DNA from: Turicibacter sanguinis
Lineage (GTDB): Bacteria; Bacillota_I; Bacilli_A; MOL361; Turicibacteraceae
Direction: 5' to 3'
NCBI RefSeq assembly: GCF_013046825.1
Contig: NZ_CP053187.1
Location: 2,638,001-2,702,000 of the forward strand
Length of the DNA stretch: 64,000 nucleotides
This document shows positions 26,132-34,981 of this stretch, in pieces. Made by a program: the position numbers and the translations under genes. The notes under the pieces were generated by a model. The model did not search any database. It was given only the letters and a program-made list of their open reading frames with translations, and was not told the DNA's origin. The number at the start of each line of letters is the position of its first letter. Within the stretch, counting starts at the first letter, position 1.

Positions 26132-28390
26132 TTATTGAATATTATAAACATAAGGTGGAAAAGATTGAATCGATAGCCTATCCCTTCTAATTTTAAATTG
26201 AATACTTCCATCGTATTGTGTATTCAAGAGTGGAATTTCGAGTTGTTTCAAATTTTCGATTAACTCTACACTTGGATGACCATAACGATTTTTTCGTCCT
26301 GATGATACAAGGGTAATCATGGGACTTAATCTTCTCAAAAATGAATTTGAATTTGAAGTTTTCGAACCATGATGGGCTGCTTTGTATACTGTTAATTGGT
26401 TTAACTGATACCGACTCAAAATCTCAGCCTCCTCACTCACCCCCATATCTCCAGTCAATAGTGCGCTAAATCCATCCATCTCTAATGTAAACACCAATGA
26501 CGCAGCATTCTCATCTGATTTGATCTGATTTGATTGTAAGAACGTGAGAATTTGATTCCCACACGTTAACACTTCTTCTTGTTTGACCTGCCGAAAAATC
26601 GTTCCTACTTCCTTTGCTACCTCTTCAATTTCTTTCATCAATTCATTTAAAGGTTGCCCATTTGTTAACACTTCTTTCACCTCAAAAGTTTGAAGTAGCG
26701 AAACGGCCTCTCCCACATGATCGAAATCACCATGTGTCAAAATCAAATAATCAATCGTTCGAATCCCCTCTCCCTTTAAAAAGGGCTCTAGCGTGGTTGA
26801 AAAAATGGGTTTAGGCTTCCCCGTAAACTGATAGGTACCACCCGTGTCAACCACCACACTACATCGCCTGTAGGACGATTGAATGATAACACTGTCGCCT
26901 TGACCCACATCAAGCATCGTGAACTGACTTTCACTGACAAAAAATCGATGGGATTCCAATAGAAAAATAACCAGGATTATGCTAATGGCATAGTTTGAAA
27001 AACAACGCTTTTTCTCAAACACATATCCATTCCCCAAAAAAAGCAGCAACAATCCTAGTAATAAATTTAAAGAAAACTCGCCTACAATCCAGTTCCACGT
27101 GAATAAACTGGCACTCCCTACAATGACACTTTCAAATAACATGAGAAGATGGTTCGTTAAGGGTGCAATAAACGGTATGAGAATCGTGAGGATTAAAAGC
27201 GGTAAAAGACATAGGCTCACAAGTGGAATCACCCATAAATTAACAAGATAACTCAACACATTTATTTCATCATAAAAGTATAATTGAATTGGAGCTGAAG
27301 CACATTGAGCAATAAACGGCAAAAAGAAGAATAAACTTTTAGTACCTAATTTTTGAAAAGTAGGTTGAAAACAAATTAAAATAAACGTCATCCAATACGA
27401 ATAAATAAATCCAAGTTGATAAATTTGTCGTGGATTTAAGCATACATTGACAAGAAAGAGAATTGAAAAAACATCTAATGACGAGAGATTCAATCTTAGA
27501 CGCTTATTAATCATCAATAAGATACTCATCCCACTCGCCCGAACAATTGAAGGACTTCCTCCACTGATGACCATAAATAAAACTAAAGCGACAATCACAA
27601 TGAGTTGACTTAACTCCTCAATCACCCCTAATCGCTTTAAAACAAACCGTAAAAGAAAACTTAATAAGCCGACGTGTAATCCACTAATCGCAAACAAATG
27701 AATAATCCCAAGCTCAGAATACAGGGTTTGAATCTCTTCTTCTAAATCATCTGTCATTCCAAGCAACCAAGCTTTCATGTAGGCACCTGTCAGTGGTGGA
27801 AAGTTCATTTCTATTTGCTGAGCTAATTCATATTGCCACTGCCTAATTGTAAACTGATGCCCGATTAATTCAAATTCATTCGTATATAAGGTCAAATAAA
27901 CCTTTTGATGAGACAAATATTGCTTAAAATCAAATCCATTGGGAACCGTTGCTGCCATTGGAACATTTAACTCACCGTTTACTAATACAATATCTCCTGG
28001 CATTAACTTCGGCTCAACAGAAGAAGTTGTCCAATAAATTCTTTCACTCCCTATTTCTAGAATAGCCGTTTGTTTCTCACGACTCTGCTTTTTGATTTTT
28101 ACGACCAACGCTTCTGATGGCTCTAACGAGGCATTGGTATGAAGTTTTGTTTGATGTTCTAATGTATGGTAATAGCTAAAACTAATCAAAAAAATAAGGA
28201 AATAAATCCAGTATGTCTTAGGAAATCGGCGAAGATAGACAAGAAAAATAAACATCAGATACCAGGCCCCACCATTCATCAAGACTCCGATTAAAATAGC
28301 AAAAACCAAGTAAATCATATGCTGTCTTAACTTAAAGTTCGATAAAGTCTTCCAGGCTTTCAAAAGTCTTTTCTCCAATTCCTGTAACAT
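26132..28390 (-). CDS. comEC: DNA-uptake channel protein ComEC/Rec2
   Basis: 752 residues. N-terminal membrane helices (about 25-65) flank an OB-like region, followed by the Competence domain with many helices (about 210-470, LFAISGLHVGLLSF) and a C-terminal metallo-beta-lactamase-like domain (about 495-752) with HGDFDHVGE, LLTGDMG and AAHHGSKTSN. It forms the channel that carries single-stranded DNA across the membrane during transformation. The ATG at 28390 has GAGGAA eight bases upstream and lies inside comEA, overlapping it by 59 bp. The gene appears intact. Confidence 0.93.
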   Translation of the reverse strand: MLQELEKRLLKAWKTLSNFKLRQHMIYLVFAILIGVLMNGGAWYLMFIFLVYLRRFPKTYWIYFLIFLISFSYYHTLEHQTKLHTNASLEPSEALVVKIKKQSREKQTAILEIGSERIYWTTSSVEPKLMPGDIVLVNGELNVPMAATVPNGFDFKQYLSHQKVYLTLYTNEFELIGHQFTIRQWQYELAQQIEMNFPPLTGAYMKAWLLGMTDDLEEEIQTLYSELGIIHLFAISGLHVGLLSFLLRFVLKRLGVIEELSQLIVIVALVLFMVISGGSPSIVRASGMSILLMINKRLRLNLSSLDVFSILFLVNVCLNPRQIYQLGFIYSYWMTFILICFQPTFQKLGTKSLFFFLPFIAQCASAPIQLYFYDEINVLSYLVNLWVIPLVSLCLLPLLILTILIPFIAPLTNHLLMLFESVIVGSASLFTWNWIVGEFSLNLLLGLLLLFLGNGYVFEKKRCFSNYAISIILVIFLLESHRFFVSESQFTMLDVGQGDSVIIQSSYRRCSVVVDTGGTYQFTGKPKPIFSTTLEPFLKGEGIRTIDYLILTHGDFDHVGEAVSLLQTFEVKEVLTNGQPLNELMKEIEEVAKEVGTIFRQVKQEEVLTCGNQILTFLQSNQIKSDENAASLVFTLEMDGFSALLTGDMGVSEEAEILSRYQLNQLTVYKAAHHGSKTSNSNSFLRRLSPMITLVSSGRKNRYGHPSVELIENLKQLEIPLLNTQYDGSIQFKIRRDRLSIQSFPPYVYNIQ

Positions 28391-28910
28391 TTTTTAATTC
28401 CTCAATGCTTTGAAACGGACCATAATCCATTCGATATTGAATAATAGCAGCTGCTTTGGTCTTTCCGATACCTGGTAAATTTTTGAGTTCATCCTCATTG
28501 GCTTGATTAATGGATATTTTTTTAGATTCTGACGATGATTCAAAAGACCACTGGAAATTTACGACCTCCTCTACATGAGGAACATAAATCACCATTTCAT
28601 CCTTTATTTTTCCCGCTAAATTGATAGCATTCTGATCCGCTTTTTCAGTCAGTCCTCCCGCAAGCAAAATGACCTCATGAATTCTTGAGTTAGCCTCTAC
28701 CTCATAAACACCAGGACAATAAACTTCTCCCTTTACATCAATTATATAATAAAGGCTTGAAACTTCTTCTAATTCAGATTTTGTAATCTCCTCTATGCTT
28801 GATTGTGATTCGATTACAATAGGAACCGACGTATTCTTAGGTTTGGCACTCATAAAGATGAGTGACATAACAATTCCACTCACGAATAAATAAACAAGTT
28901 GCTTTTTCAT
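28332..28910 (-). CDS. comEA: Competence DNA-binding protein ComEA
   Basis: 192 residues from the ATG at 28910: an N-terminal membrane anchor (about 5-20), a SLBB-like domain (about 52-115, IIDVKGEVYCPGVYEV) and a C-terminal double helix-hairpin-helix (about 130-192, NLPGIGKTKAAAII and NVTGIGEKTFESLE) that binds double-stranded DNA outside the cell. GAGGTG lies six bases before this ATG; an in-frame GTG three codons earlier is inside that site. An ISL3 element sits 75 bp upstream. comER and comEB, neighbours in Bacillus, are absent. Confidence 0.93.
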   Translation of the reverse strand: MKKQLVYLFVSGIVMSLIFMSAKPKNTSVPIVIESQSSIEEITKSELEEVSSLYYIIDVKGEVYCPGVYEVEANSRIHEVILLAGGLTEKADQNAINLAGKIKDEMVIYVPHVEEVVNFQWSFESSSESKKISINQANEDELKNLPGIGKTKAAAIIQYRMDYGPFQSIEELKNVTGIGEKTFESLEDFIEL

Positions 28911-28960
28911 CGTTTTCACCTCATTTTTCTATACGCAAAAAAAAGGTGTTTTCCTTTTAA

Positions 28961-28985
28961 AAAATAAAAAAGACTTGAGAATAAC
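28961..28985. repeat. Left copy of 25-bp direct repeat flanking the ISL3 element
   Basis: Identical over 25 bp to 30472-30496 and ends directly at the IS tip GGTTCT. It contains agacttgagaataac, i.e. the A tract, one arm and the loop of the yqeM terminator, but not the other arm. Confidence 0.9.
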
Positions 28986-29000
28986 GGTTCTATAATATTT

Positions 29001-29029
29001 GGTGTTGCTAACTAAGCAACGCCTTTTTT
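29001..29029 (+). terminator. Terminator hairpin inside the left end of the ISL3 element
   Basis: ggtgttgct (29001-29009) pairs with agcaacgcc (29015-29023) with one G-U pair and is followed by six T residues. It would stop transcripts entering the element from the left and so shield the transposase gene. Confidence 0.65.
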
Positions 29030-29110
29030 ATGGCATCAAAAAAAGAGACATCAAGTCTCTATCCTGTTACAATGTTATCGGCTAAAACAATATTGAAAGG
29101 ATAATTTTTG

Positions 29111-30397
29111 ATGTCTCACTCATATTCTACTAGAAAATTTTTAAATATTAAAGATAAAAATATCATCTTTCCTGAAGATTATTTTGAAGAAGTTAAATTA
29201 AATGGGATCACTAGCTTTGTTTTTAAGGGAATCTTATCTTACCAACCCACCCATTGTGAACACTGTGGAACTCTTTTTGATTCCAATTTTAAAAAGCATG
29301 GGTTTAAAACTTCTCGAATTATCATTCCAAAAGTATCACTCCATGATACCTATTTAGTTTTAAAGAAACAGCGTTATTATTGTGGGCATTGTCAATCCAC
29401 CTTTACATTAAAAACATCTATTGTTGAAAAGAACTGTTATATTTCTTACAATACGAAACACGCGATTGCTTTAGAAGCTCAAAATAAAATTTCAGAGTGC
29501 GATATTGCCCGTCGCCATCAAGTTTCTCATTCAACCGTTAATCGGATCATTCATAGCTTTTATGAATCTCAAACTTTGAACTTTAATGATCTACCTGAAA
29601 ATCTTTGTTTTGATGAATTTAAATCGGTAAAATCGGCTGAGGGTCATATGTCTTTTATCTTTTGTGATGCAGATACCAAGCAGATTATTGATATCATTGA
29701 AGATCGACGCTTAACCTCTCTTCAGACTTATTTCAAGCGATACACAAAAGAAGCTCGTGCGCGTGTGAAACATATTGTCACTGATATGTACGCCCCTTAT
29801 ATCAGTTTGATTAAGGAGCTTTTTCCTCATGCCAAAATTGTCCTTGATAAGTTTCACCTCGTTCAACATATCTCCCGTGCACTCAATAAAACACGTATTC
29901 GATTAATGAAAAAATTCAAAAAACATGGTCGTAAATTCAAACGTTACTGGCGACTATTTTTAAAATCACATACCCTACTCGATACCACAACTTATCGATC
30001 TGTTTATTGTTTTAAGCAACCGATGCGTGAAATAGATATCTTAAACTTCCTTCTCGATTTATCACCTGAATTAAAAGCAACTTATGAGCTTTATCAAGAT
30101 TTACTATTCGCCATTCAATCGAAAAATGTGAATCGATTTAATCACTTACTTGAAACAGAACATCCAATGATTTCACCCGAACTTCAAACATCTTTTCAAA
30201 CCTTTAAAACCTATACTTCTTATATCTACAATACTCTGACTACTCCCTATACTAATGGTCCTATTGAAGGAATCAATAATAAAATTAAAGTCATCAAACG
30301 TATCGCGTTTGGATATCGCAGCTTCTATCATTTCAAATCAAGAATTCTTATGATTCAAAATCTAACTAAACCCAAAAGAAAAATCCTAGCAGCATAG
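29111..30397 (+). CDS. tnp: ISL3-family transposase
   Basis: 428 residues from the ATG at 29111, with GAAAGGA nine bases upstream (a TTG one codon earlier is possible). An N-terminal zinc-binding region with C49, C52, C91 and C94 is followed by a helix-turn-helix (about 125-150, ISECDIARRHQVSHSTVNRI) and the DDE domain: D168 (FDEFKS), D225 (VTDMY) and the Glu of GPIEGINNKIK near residue 385. Length and motifs are complete, so the enzyme should be active. It cuts and pastes the 1486-bp element. Confidence 0.95.
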   Translation: MSHSYSTRKFLNIKDKNIIFPEDYFEEVKLNGITSFVFKGILSYQPTHCEHCGTLFDSNFKKHGFKTSRIIIPKVSLHDTYLVLKKQRYYCGHCQSTFTLKTSIVEKNCYISYNTKHAIALEAQNKISECDIARRHQVSHSTVNRIIHSFYESQTLNFNDLPENLCFDEFKSVKSAEGHMSFIFCDADTKQIIDIIEDRRLTSLQTYFKRYTKEARARVKHIVTDMYAPYISLIKELFPHAKIVLDKFHLVQHISRALNKTRIRLMKKFKKHGRKFKRYWRLFLKSHTLLDTTTYRSVYCFKQPMREIDILNFLLDLSPELKATYELYQDLLFAIQSKNVNRFNHLLETEHPMISPELQTSFQTFKTYTSYIYNTLTTPYTNGPIEGINNKIKVIKRIAFGYRSFYHFKSRILMIQNLTKPKRKILAA

Positions 30398-30471
30398 CTA
30401 CTAGGATTTCAATTCGGTCGTTCATTATAATAGGTTACAAATTAATCAGCAACACTATTTGACAAAGAACC

Positions 30472-30496
30472 AAAATAAAAAAGACTTGAGAATAAC
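30472..30496. repeat. Right copy of 25-bp direct repeat flanking the ISL3 element
   Basis: Identical to 28961-28985. Together with tctcaag that follows, this copy restores the complete yqeM terminator. Confidence 0.9.
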
Positions 30497-30511
30497 TCTC
30501 AAGTCTTTTTT
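30477..30511. terminator. Terminator of the yqeG-yqeM operon
   Basis: A perfect 15-bp stem (30477-30491 with 30497-30511), loop ataac, with A and T tracts on both sides. It overlaps the stop of the methyltransferase gene and is the insertion target of the adjacent ISL3 element. Confidence 0.9.
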
Positions 30512-31235
30512 ATTTTTGTGCGACAAAGATAATTCGTTCTGACTCGTCTGTTGGCGCCTGATCTAAGAAATCAGCTGAAATTTCTAAAATTTTAAATCCA
30601 ACATCTTCAAGCATTTGAATATACTCTTCAATCGCAAACGTACGTTGGTAATGTGTTTCTTCAAAACGCTCATAAGTCTCACCTTGACGTTTAAAGAACG
30701 TTAATTCATGTTCAATCGAATACGGATATTTTCCCTCACACACGTGCCAAATATACGTTAAATCAGGATTCGTGTCTGCAAATAAGTAATCATTGAAAAT
30801 CTCAGTCATTTTGTATAATGAATGCACATCAAAAATTAACACGCCACCTTCTTTTAAACTCTCGTATAGATGTCTAAATGTTTGGAAAACTTCTGTATCT
30901 TTTTTCAAGTAGTTTAATGAATCCACATAAATCACAGCTCCATCAAAACCACTAAATCCTTCTAGACGACACATGTCTTGTTGAACGTAATGAATGCCAA
31001 GACCTTCTGCTAACGTTTTTTCATAGGCAATCGCCAACATATCTTCTGATAAATCAATACCTGTGACATCATATCCTTCTTTTGCTAAAAGAATTGAAAT
31101 GGTTCCCGTTCCACACCCAACATCTAAAATACTTGAGCCTTGTGGAAGGTACTGCTTCGTTTTGGCCATCCATTTACTATACGGAACATCTTGCATTAAG
31201 ATATCATAATAATAAGAAAAAGCCTCGTAAGCCAT
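30510..31235 (-). CDS. yqeM: Class I SAM-dependent methyltransferase YqeM
   Basis: 241 residues with the SAM-binding motif ILDVGCGTG (36-44), an acidic residue after beta-2 (VTGIDLSEDML) and FDGAVIYVDSLNYL. Its substrate is unknown. It is the last gene of the cluster, as in Bacillus, and its start overlaps the stop of rsfS by one base. Confidence 0.85.
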   Translation of the reverse strand: MAYEAFSYYYDILMQDVPYSKWMAKTKQYLPQGSSILDVGCGTGTISILLAKEGYDVTGIDLSEDMLAIAYEKTLAEGLGIHYVQQDMCRLEGFSGFDGAVIYVDSLNYLKKDTEVFQTFRHLYESLKEGGVLIFDVHSLYKMTEIFNDYLFADTNPDLTYIWHVCEGKYPYSIEHELTFFKRQGETYERFEETHYQRTFAIEEYIQMLEDVGFKILEISADFLDQAPTDESERIIFVAQK

Positions 31236-31594
31236 TATGCTAACATCCCTTCAACGTCAAGGCGAGGAACATCTCTCCATAATTTTTCTAAGTTATATTC
31301 AAGACGCGTTTCAGGTGTAAACACATGAACAATAACACGTCCAAAATCGGCTAAAATCCATTGTGCAGCATGGGCACCTTCAATACGTTTTAATTCAAGT
31401 CCAGTTTCTGCTTCTAAATCTTTTAATTCGCGTAAAATTCCCGCTGCTAAACGATCATTTTTAGCTGTTGTAATCACCATGTAATCATAAATGGGTGAAA
31501 ATTGTTGCATATCTAATACAACGATATCTTCTGCGTGTTTTGCGTCTAAAGCTTTAACGATTGTTGTTAAGTTTTCCAAATAAATCAACTCCAT
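31235..31594 (-). CDS. rsfS: Ribosome silencing factor RsfS (DUF143)
   Basis: 119 residues, full length for the family, with DAKHAEDIVVLDMQ, a VITTAKNDRLAAGI core and the C-terminal DFGRVIVHVFTPETRLEYNLEKLW. It binds ribosomal protein L14 on the 50S subunit and blocks subunit joining when nutrients are short. It overlaps both neighbours by one base. Confidence 0.94.
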   Translation of the reverse strand: MELIYLENLTTIVKALDAKHAEDIVVLDMQQFSPIYDYMVITTAKNDRLAAGILRELKDLEAETGLELKRIEGAHAAQWILADFGRVIVHVFTPETRLEYNLEKLWRDVPRLDVEGMLA

Positions 31595-32148
31595 TATAAA
31601 AAATTACGATAATAATCATAAGCAGCCAAAGTATCAGGATGAATCGCTCCTTGATTTTTTGAACTTAAGTAGGCGACTGTATCCGATAAAGTCTTAGCGA
31701 CTGCCTGATCTAAATTTTTAGTGGCAAGGTCTCGAATGACCTCAACCCCCGGTTGCGTACGCCCCGGTTCAATATAATCTGCTAAAAAGACAATTTTCTC
31801 AAGATCCGTCATTGCTGCTTTTCCTGTTGTATGATACTTGATTGCATTTAAAATCTCTTCATCTTCAATTTGACACGCTTCTTTAGCGACAATAGCTCCT
31901 ACCGGTGCATGCCACACGAGCGGAGAATAGGCTAAATAATCTGTTTCATGTGCCTGAATTAACTTTTGCTCCAAGATTTCATTTGATAAATACTTTGCAA
32001 TATCATGCAATAAAGCGGCCGTTTGTGCCTTTTGCACATCCGCATTAAAACGCTTTGCCAACTCGACACTACTCTCACATACACCAAGTGTATGTTGATA
32101 ACGTTTAGCTGGCATTTGCTGTTTAACGAAAGACTTCAATTGTTCCAT
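31594..32148 (-). CDS. yqeK: HD-domain nucleotide hydrolase YqeK (Ap4A hydrolase type)
   Basis: 184 residues. The HD motif is complete: H19 (YQHTLGV), H48-D49 (LLHDIAK), H78-type WHAPVGA and IKYHTTG. YqeK proteins are iron-dependent symmetric Ap4A hydrolases. In most Firmicutes the gene directly follows nadD; here only nine bases separate it from yhbY and nadD is missing. Confidence 0.92.
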   Translation of the reverse strand: MEQLKSFVKQQMPAKRYQHTLGVCESSVELAKRFNADVQKAQTAALLHDIAKYLSNEILEQKLIQAHETDYLAYSPLVWHAPVGAIVAKEACQIEDEEILNAIKYHTTGKAAMTDLEKIVFLADYIEPGRTQPGVEVIRDLATKNLDQAVAKTLSDTVAYLSSKNQGAIHPDTLAAYDYYRNFL

Positions 32149-32157
32149 AGCATCTCC

Positions 32158-32451
32158 TTATTTAGGTAATACGATTTGTTTTTTCTTGCGAGATTGTTTG
32201 TATAAAATAATCGTGCGTCCAATCACTTGAACGACTTCTGCCTCTAAAACATCGGCAATATCGATTGCCATTGTCTTAGGTTCTTCTAAACAGTTTTGTA
32301 ACACTGAAATCTTAATTAATTCACGCGCCTCTAGTGCATCTTCAATCGTTTTAACTAACATTTCATTGACACCATTTTTTCCGATTTGAATAATCGGCTG
32401 CATGTTGTGTGATAATCCTTTTAAATAACTTTTTTGTTTACCTGTTAACAT
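32158..32451 (-). CDS. yhbY: Ribosome assembly RNA-binding protein YhbY (YqeI)
   Basis: 97 residues forming a single CRS1-YhbY domain: LTGKQKSYLKGLSHNMQPIIQIGKNG at the N-terminus and VVQVIGRTIILY with a basic tail. It binds pre-50S particles. The start overlaps the end of aroE by 14 bases. Confidence 0.93.
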   Translation of the reverse strand: MLTGKQKSYLKGLSHNMQPIIQIGKNGVNEMLVKTIEDALEARELIKISVLQNCLEEPKTMAIDIADVLEAEVVQVIGRTIILYKQSRKKKQIVLPK

Positions 32452-33226
32452 ATAGTTCCACCTCTAATTGCTGCTTCATCATCGTGCGATTGGCTTCTTG
32501 ATTAAACCAAATCTCAAAGGCTTTTGCGCCTTGAATCAATAACATGTCTAACCCAAATTCATAGCGACAATTTAATTCTTTTGCACGCTTTAGTAAGGTT
32601 GTCAACTTTGGTTTATATATTAAATCCATCACGACATGATTCGAATTTAAATTCTTTAAATCAATCGGGCATTCACCTTCGATTAATCCAACAGATGTCG
32701 TATTGATGATACATTGGTACGATTCTAACTGCTCACCTGCTTGTACTAAAGAAATTGAATTGTCACATATATCCTTTGCTTTGTCAAGTGTTCGATTCGC
32801 AATGGTAATATTTTGATAACCATTTTTGATTAATGCAAAATACACGGCGCGGGCCGCCCCACCTGCTCCAAGAATTAAAATAGACGCGTCAAGTTTAACG
32901 TTTAAACCTTGAAAAGATTCAAAAAATCCATCCACGTCCGTATTATATCCCATTAACTTCCCATTCACATTTTTAACCGTATTAACGGCTCCAATCGCTT
33001 TGGCAATGGGATCAACATCATCTAAAAATGGAATAATCATCTGTTTATATGGAAGGGTCACATTAAAGCCGTCTAACTGCTTTAAATCCTTCATTTCTTT
33101 TTCTAAATTAAGCACTTGCTTCAACTCATAGCTTGCCTCAATGCCCAATGCTAAAAAATTAGCTCGGTGCATACAAGGTGACAAACTATGCACAATGGGA
33201 TTTCCAATCACAGCGAATCTTTTCAA
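32438..33226 (-). CDS. aroE: Shikimate dehydrogenase AroE
   Basis: 262 residues. The substrate site is visible in NPIVHSLSPCMHRANF (8-23) with its two Ser, the catalytic Lys in NVTLPYKQ (near 62) and NTDVDGF (near 95); the NADP site is LGAGGAARA (near 120) and NRTLDKA. It reduces 3-dehydroshikimate in the aromatic amino acid pathway. The start is a TTG (33224-33226) preceded by a strong AAAGGAGGTGG site. Confidence 0.94.
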   Translation of the reverse strand: MKRFAVIGNPIVHSLSPCMHRANFLALGIEASYELKQVLNLEKEMKDLKQLDGFNVTLPYKQMIIPFLDDVDPIAKAIGAVNTVKNVNGKLMGYNTDVDGFFESFQGLNVKLDASILILGAGGAARAVYFALIKNGYQNITIANRTLDKAKDICDNSISLVQAGEQLESYQCIINTTSVGLIEGECPIDLKNLNSNHVVMDLIYKPKLTTLLKRAKELNCRYEFGLDMLLIQGAKAFEIWFNQEANRTMMKQQLEVELYVNR

Positions 33227-33242
33227 CGAACGTCCACCTCCT

Positions 33243-34352
33243 TTAAATTAAAGAAGGGCGAATCATCACTCCAACACCTTTTGGCGCATAAATATTAATA
33301 TCTTGCCCTGTTCCTGATAGTGTGAACCATCCCAGTCCTGAAATCACTAAATCCGTTTTTTCATGACCGATATGGAACGTATGTTTTTCCATCTCCATTA
33401 GTTGATCATTATCCATCGCGACAGGCTTTAACACGGCCCCTGCCTGAGTTGCCCAAAGGTGATCTGCTTTTTCAAGTTTGGTGCGGTGAATGTGTAATTG
33501 ATTAGCAAAGTGAGTCACAAATGATGTGCGTTCTCCTTTCACAAAATCCATACGAGCCAATCCACCTACGAATAACGTTTGCTCTGCATTTAACTGATAA
33601 ACACCGGCTTTAATTTCTTTTTTAGGTGTGATTTCTTTTAAAACTTTCGGTGTCACATAATGGGCTAACTGATGTTCATTAATAATCCCTGGTGTATCGA
33701 CAATAGCTGAACAATCATCTAATGGAATTTCGATAATATCAAGCGTTGTTCCTGGGAAGTGAGACGTTGTAATAATATCTTCACGCTCCTCTGTGAAACG
33801 TTTGATGATACGATTGACTAACGTTGATTTTCCAACATTCGTACATCCTACAATATACACGTCACGTCCTTTACGATACTTTTCAATCATTTCCATTAAT
33901 TCATCAATTCCAAACCCTTTACCGGCACTGACTAATGCCACATCTAAAGGTTTTAATCCATATTCTTTTAATGAACGACGCATCCAATGGTTTAATTTCG
34001 TTTTATTTACTGATTTAGGAAGTAAATCAACTTTATTACCAACTAATAAAATATCATTTCCATTAATATGACGGCTTAACCCTGCTACCATACTTCCTGA
34101 AAAATCAAAAATATCCACGATATTGATTACTAAAGCATCTGTCTCTCCAACACGTTGTAGGATTTTTAGGAAATCATCACTTGTTAAGGCGACATCTTGC
34201 ACTTCATTATAGTGTTTTAATTTAAAACAACGTTGACAATAAATAATTTCATTTTCCATTTTTGAAATACTTGAGGCTGGCGTATATCCAATTTCTTTTG
34301 GATTTTCAGTTTGAATCGTTGCCCCACATCCAATACATTTTAATTCTTCCAT
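33243..34352 (-). CDS. yqeH: Ribosome biogenesis GTPase YqeH
   Basis: 369 residues. A treble-clef zinc site (C6, C9, C39, C42) is followed by a circularly permuted GTPase: NKVD (106-109) precedes GCTNVGKST (169-177) and DTPG (219-222). The C-terminal part binds RNA. It is needed for 30S assembly. Gene order and spacing (16 bases to aroE) fit the conserved yqe operon. Confidence 0.95.
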   Translation of the reverse strand: MEELKCIGCGATIQTENPKEIGYTPASSISKMENEIIYCQRCFKLKHYNEVQDVALTSDDFLKILQRVGETDALVINIVDIFDFSGSMVAGLSRHINGNDILLVGNKVDLLPKSVNKTKLNHWMRRSLKEYGLKPLDVALVSAGKGFGIDELMEMIEKYRKGRDVYIVGCTNVGKSTLVNRIIKRFTEEREDIITTSHFPGTTLDIIEIPLDDCSAIVDTPGIINEHQLAHYVTPKVLKEITPKKEIKAGVYQLNAEQTLFVGGLARMDFVKGERTSFVTHFANQLHIHRTKLEKADHLWATQAGAVLKPVAMDNDQLMEMEKHTFHIGHEKTDLVISGLGWFTLSGTGQDINIYAPKGVGVMIRPSLI

Positions 34353-34362
34353 GATGTTCCTC

Positions 34363-34887
34363 CTACTGCTTATCTAAATACGTTGGAATTGGTAAGTTAC
34401 GCTTTTTTAATTGGCTCACAACATAGCGCTCTAGTTTTCGATTGAACTTGGTGCTGCTCTCATCGGCTGATAAGACAATGGGTTCTACTAATATCGTATA
34501 AAGACCTAATCGTTTAGAGACTAAGACATCCGTCATGAGTTGATCACCCATCATCACCACCTCAGATTTTTGATGATTTTTTAAAACACGACGTAATTTA
34601 ATCGTTAAAGGTTTTAGTGATTTGTGATGTGCGACAATCGATAAATCTTTTGCAAATGTGGACACACGTTCTTGATTATTATTAGACACAATAATCACTT
34701 CAAACCCTAATTCCTTAGCCTGGTTTAAAAAGGTAATAATTTCTGGTGTCGGTAACGCCACATTGGTTCCGACTAATGTATTATCTAAATCTGTTAAAAT
34801 GACTTTTTTTCCTTGTTGTTTTAATTTATGTAAATCAACTTCAAAAACACTTTTAACATATTCATCCGCTACGAAATGTTTTAACAT
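34363..34887 (-). CDS. yqeG: HAD superfamily phosphatase YqeG
   Basis: 174 residues with the HAD nucleophile motif LTDLDNTLVG (D33 and D35), a second motif IVSNNN (near 67) and MMGDQLMTDV (near 113). It belongs to the YqeG IIIA subfamily, whose relatives include phosphatidylglycerophosphatase GEP4; the bacterial substrate is uncertain. First gene of the operon. Confidence 0.92.
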   Translation of the reverse strand: MLKHFVADEYVKSVFEVDLHKLKQQGKKVILTDLDNTLVGTNVALPTPEIITFLNQAKELGFEVIIVSNNNQERVSTFAKDLSIVAHHKSLKPLTIKLRRVLKNHQKSEVVMMGDQLMTDVLVSKRLGLYTILVEPIVLSADESSTKFNRKLERYVVSQLKKRNLPIPTYLDKQ

Positions 34888-34981
34888 CGATTACTCCCCT
34901 TTCTCATGATGATTAATTGAATCAGACATTCAAAATTTGACGTATTCATTTAATTTTATCATAAATTCACGATTGTTTTAA

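Larger units (their letters stand above)
28986..30471 (+). mobile_element. Complete ISL3-family insertion sequence, 1486 bp
   Basis: The element is bounded by GGTTCT at the left and AGAACC at the right. The imperfect 24-bp terminal inverted repeats (28986-29009 and 30448-30471) share the outer six and inner eight bases. It carries one intact transposase gene and is flanked by an exact 25-bp direct repeat. An inward-facing terminator hairpin lies at 29001-29029. It splits the conserved yqeM-comEA junction and is oriented opposite to the surrounding genes. Confidence 0.92.

Noticed and set aside
28911-28985. ComK-type box ahead of comEA
   Set aside because: The A and T tracts present belong to two terminator hairpins, and the paired AAAA-N5-TTTT layout is not convincing.
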